Below are positions 5,633 to 6,417 of a DNA stretch of 6,417 nucleotides, piece after piece; position 1 is the stretch's first letter, and each line of letters opens with the position of its first letter. This DNA is from an uncultured Clostridia bacterium (lineage in GTDB: Bacteria; Bacillota; Clostridia; Christensenellales; Borkfalkiaceae): contig CAMAJQ010000044.1 in assembly GCA_945835865.1 (NCBI GenBank), positions 1-6,417 of the forward strand. Direction: 5' to 3'. The notes under the pieces were generated by a model. It was not told where the DNA came from and ran no database searches. It saw nothing but the letters and a program-made list of their open reading frames with translations. The translations under genes and the position numbers were made by a program.

Positions 5633-5740
5633 ATGAAGAAAACGAAGTTGAAAAAATGCATTGAAATCGTTGCTGCCGTAACCGTGTTCGGCTTGCTCTG
5701 TGCCATGACCGTCTACGCCGTGCAGAACGGGCTGATCTGA
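5633..5740 (+). CDS. Small single-helix membrane protein (35 aa), possibly leaderless
   Basis: The frame reads MKKTKLKKC, a strongly basic start with five lysines, followed by one hydrophobic helix (about residues 10-30, I-E-I-V-A-A-V-T-V-F-G-L-L-C-A-M-T-V-Y-A-V) and a short Q-N-G-L-I end. This is the pattern of a small inner-membrane protein with the N-terminus inside, or of an uncleaved leader. It ends 22 bases before the next gene, whose ribosome-binding site lies in the gap, so the two probably share a transcript. There is no convincing ribosome-binding site: the AGAAG before the ATG is too close, and the -10 box ends six bases before the ATG. It would be translated from a leaderless mRNA, or serve as a leader peptide, or be a chance frame. 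I do not recognise the family. Confidence 0.55.
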   Translation: MKKTKLKKCIEIVAAVTVFGLLCAMTVYAVQNGLI

Positions 5741-5762
5741 AAACGGAAGGGAGGAAACGAGG

Positions 5763-6417
5763 ATGAAAAAGAAATATCTGAGCCTGATCTCGGGGGGATT
5801 ATCCGTACTTGCCGCGGCGCTTCTGCTGACAGGAACGATTCTCTGTCTGTTTCAGATCAGGACGGTCGTAACGACCATACAGGACGTCACGGACGACCTG
5901 AGCGGGATCAAACTCGTCAAATACGCGGGAATGTCCTATCTGTTCGCCGTACTCGGCATCTGTCTGACGCTGATGCTTGCTTTATACCGCGCGTCGCTCG
6001 CCTACTACTATTTCAGGATTTTCCGCGGCGACGAAGCGTTTTATCGGGCGAGAAGAGGGGGCATCGTCGGATTTTCCCTTCTTGCAACGGTCGCTTCGGC
6101 GGCGTGCGTCGTCCTCTGGAACCTGAAATCGGACGCTCTGCCCGCTTTCCTACCCGTCGCGGCGAAGTTTGCGGCGGTTCTGTACGGGATCCTCGCCGTG
6201 CTCCCGATCGTCGAACTGATTGTCAGTTCGATCCTCTCGACGGTCGGAAAACCTGCCCCCGCGACGGAACTGCCGCCCACGAAAGAGGATATTTCCGCCT
6301 CGCTCGAAGCGGAAGCGGAGGCATCCGTACCCGCAGGGAAAGGGGAAGGGAAGGACGACTGCCGGAACGACGACGGGAAATTCCCCTTGGCGGAAGAGGA
6401 AACGGAAGGCGAAGGCG
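5763..6417 (+). CDS. Four-helix membrane protein with acidic cytoplasmic tail, 3' end outside the window
   Basis: The ATG follows AAGGGAGGAAACGAGG, a strong ribosome-binding site. The visible 218 codons contain four predicted membrane helices: about residues 6-30, 54-76, 98-116 and 125-151. Between the first two is a short loop with T-T-I-Q-D-V-T-D-D-L-S; between the second and third is a basic, aromatic loop (Y-Y-Y-F-R-I-F-R-G-D-E-A-F-Y-R-A-R-R). After the last helix comes a Pro/Ala linker and then a long tail rich in Glu, Asp, Lys and Gly, apparently disordered and still open at the window edge. With the N-terminal lysines inside and four helices, both ends should be cytoplasmic. No transporter, enzyme or protease motif is seen, so the function is unknown. 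It probably forms a two-gene unit with the small protein upstream and diverges from the isc operon; co-regulation by IscR is possible but unshown. Confidence 0.82.
   Translation, partial: MKKKYLSLISGGLSVLAAALLLTGTILCLFQIRTVVTTIQDVTDDLSGIKLVKYAGMSYLFAVLGICLTLMLALYRASLAYYYFRIFRGDEAFYRARRGGIVGFSLLATVASAACVVLWNLKSDALPAFLPVAAKFAAVLYGILAVLPIVELIVSSILSTVGKPAPATELPPTKEDISASLEAEAEASVPAGKGEGKDDCRNDDGKFPLAEEETEGEG

Noticed and set aside
6041..6280. A 79-codon minus-strand frame inside the four-helix membrane protein
   Set aside because: It is a shadow frame with no ribosome-binding site or motif, and the plus-strand reading has clear membrane helices and a strong start.

Overview
The window looks like chromosomal DNA of an uncultured Bacillota (Clostridia-type) bacterium. 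The reasons are the protein families, the A-purine-rich Shine-Dalgarno sites, lipoproteins with short Lys-rich leaders, and a compact desulfurase plus NifU/IscU-type scaffold pair under an Rrf2 regulator. Coding DNA prefers G or C at third positions, while promoters are AT-rich. I see no mobile element, CRISPR array, tRNA or rRNA. This placement is inference from gene style, not a taxonomic call.

Layout: positions 1-3245 hold one tightly packed minus-strand operon. Read in its own direction it encodes a sigma-70-family/ECF-like sigma factor (3245-2679), a small single-pass membrane protein that is probably its anti-sigma factor (2692-2138), a 489-residue secreted and membrane-anchored surface protein (2141-672), a 177-residue lipoprotein (675-142) and the start of a second lipoprotein cut by the window edge. 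The first three junctions overlap by 14, 4 and 4 bases, so translation is probably coupled. The last lipoprotein has a good ribosome-binding site and a clean signal peptide but no start codon: one base appears to be missing exactly at the ATG.

Positions 3417-5590 hold a second minus-strand operon, iscR-nifS-nifU, for iron-sulfur cluster assembly. It has a consensus promoter (TTGACA, 17-bp spacer, TATAAT), a perfect 10+5+10 palindrome just downstream of the expected transcription start (likely operator for the IscR-like repressor), and a hairpin-plus-U-tract terminator. IscR senses cluster status, NifS supplies persulfide sulfur and NifU builds the cluster.

Positions 5596-6417 run on the plus strand, divergent from isc. 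An extended -10 promoter lies only six bases before the ATG of a 35-residue single-helix membrane peptide, followed by a four-helix membrane protein with an acidic C-terminal tail that runs off the window. The two divergent -35 elements are five bases apart.

The most system-like and least described part is the sigma/anti-sigma/surface protein/lipoprotein operon, which reads as an envelope-signalling module of unknown stimulus. Nothing here shows a spectacular new defence or mobile system.
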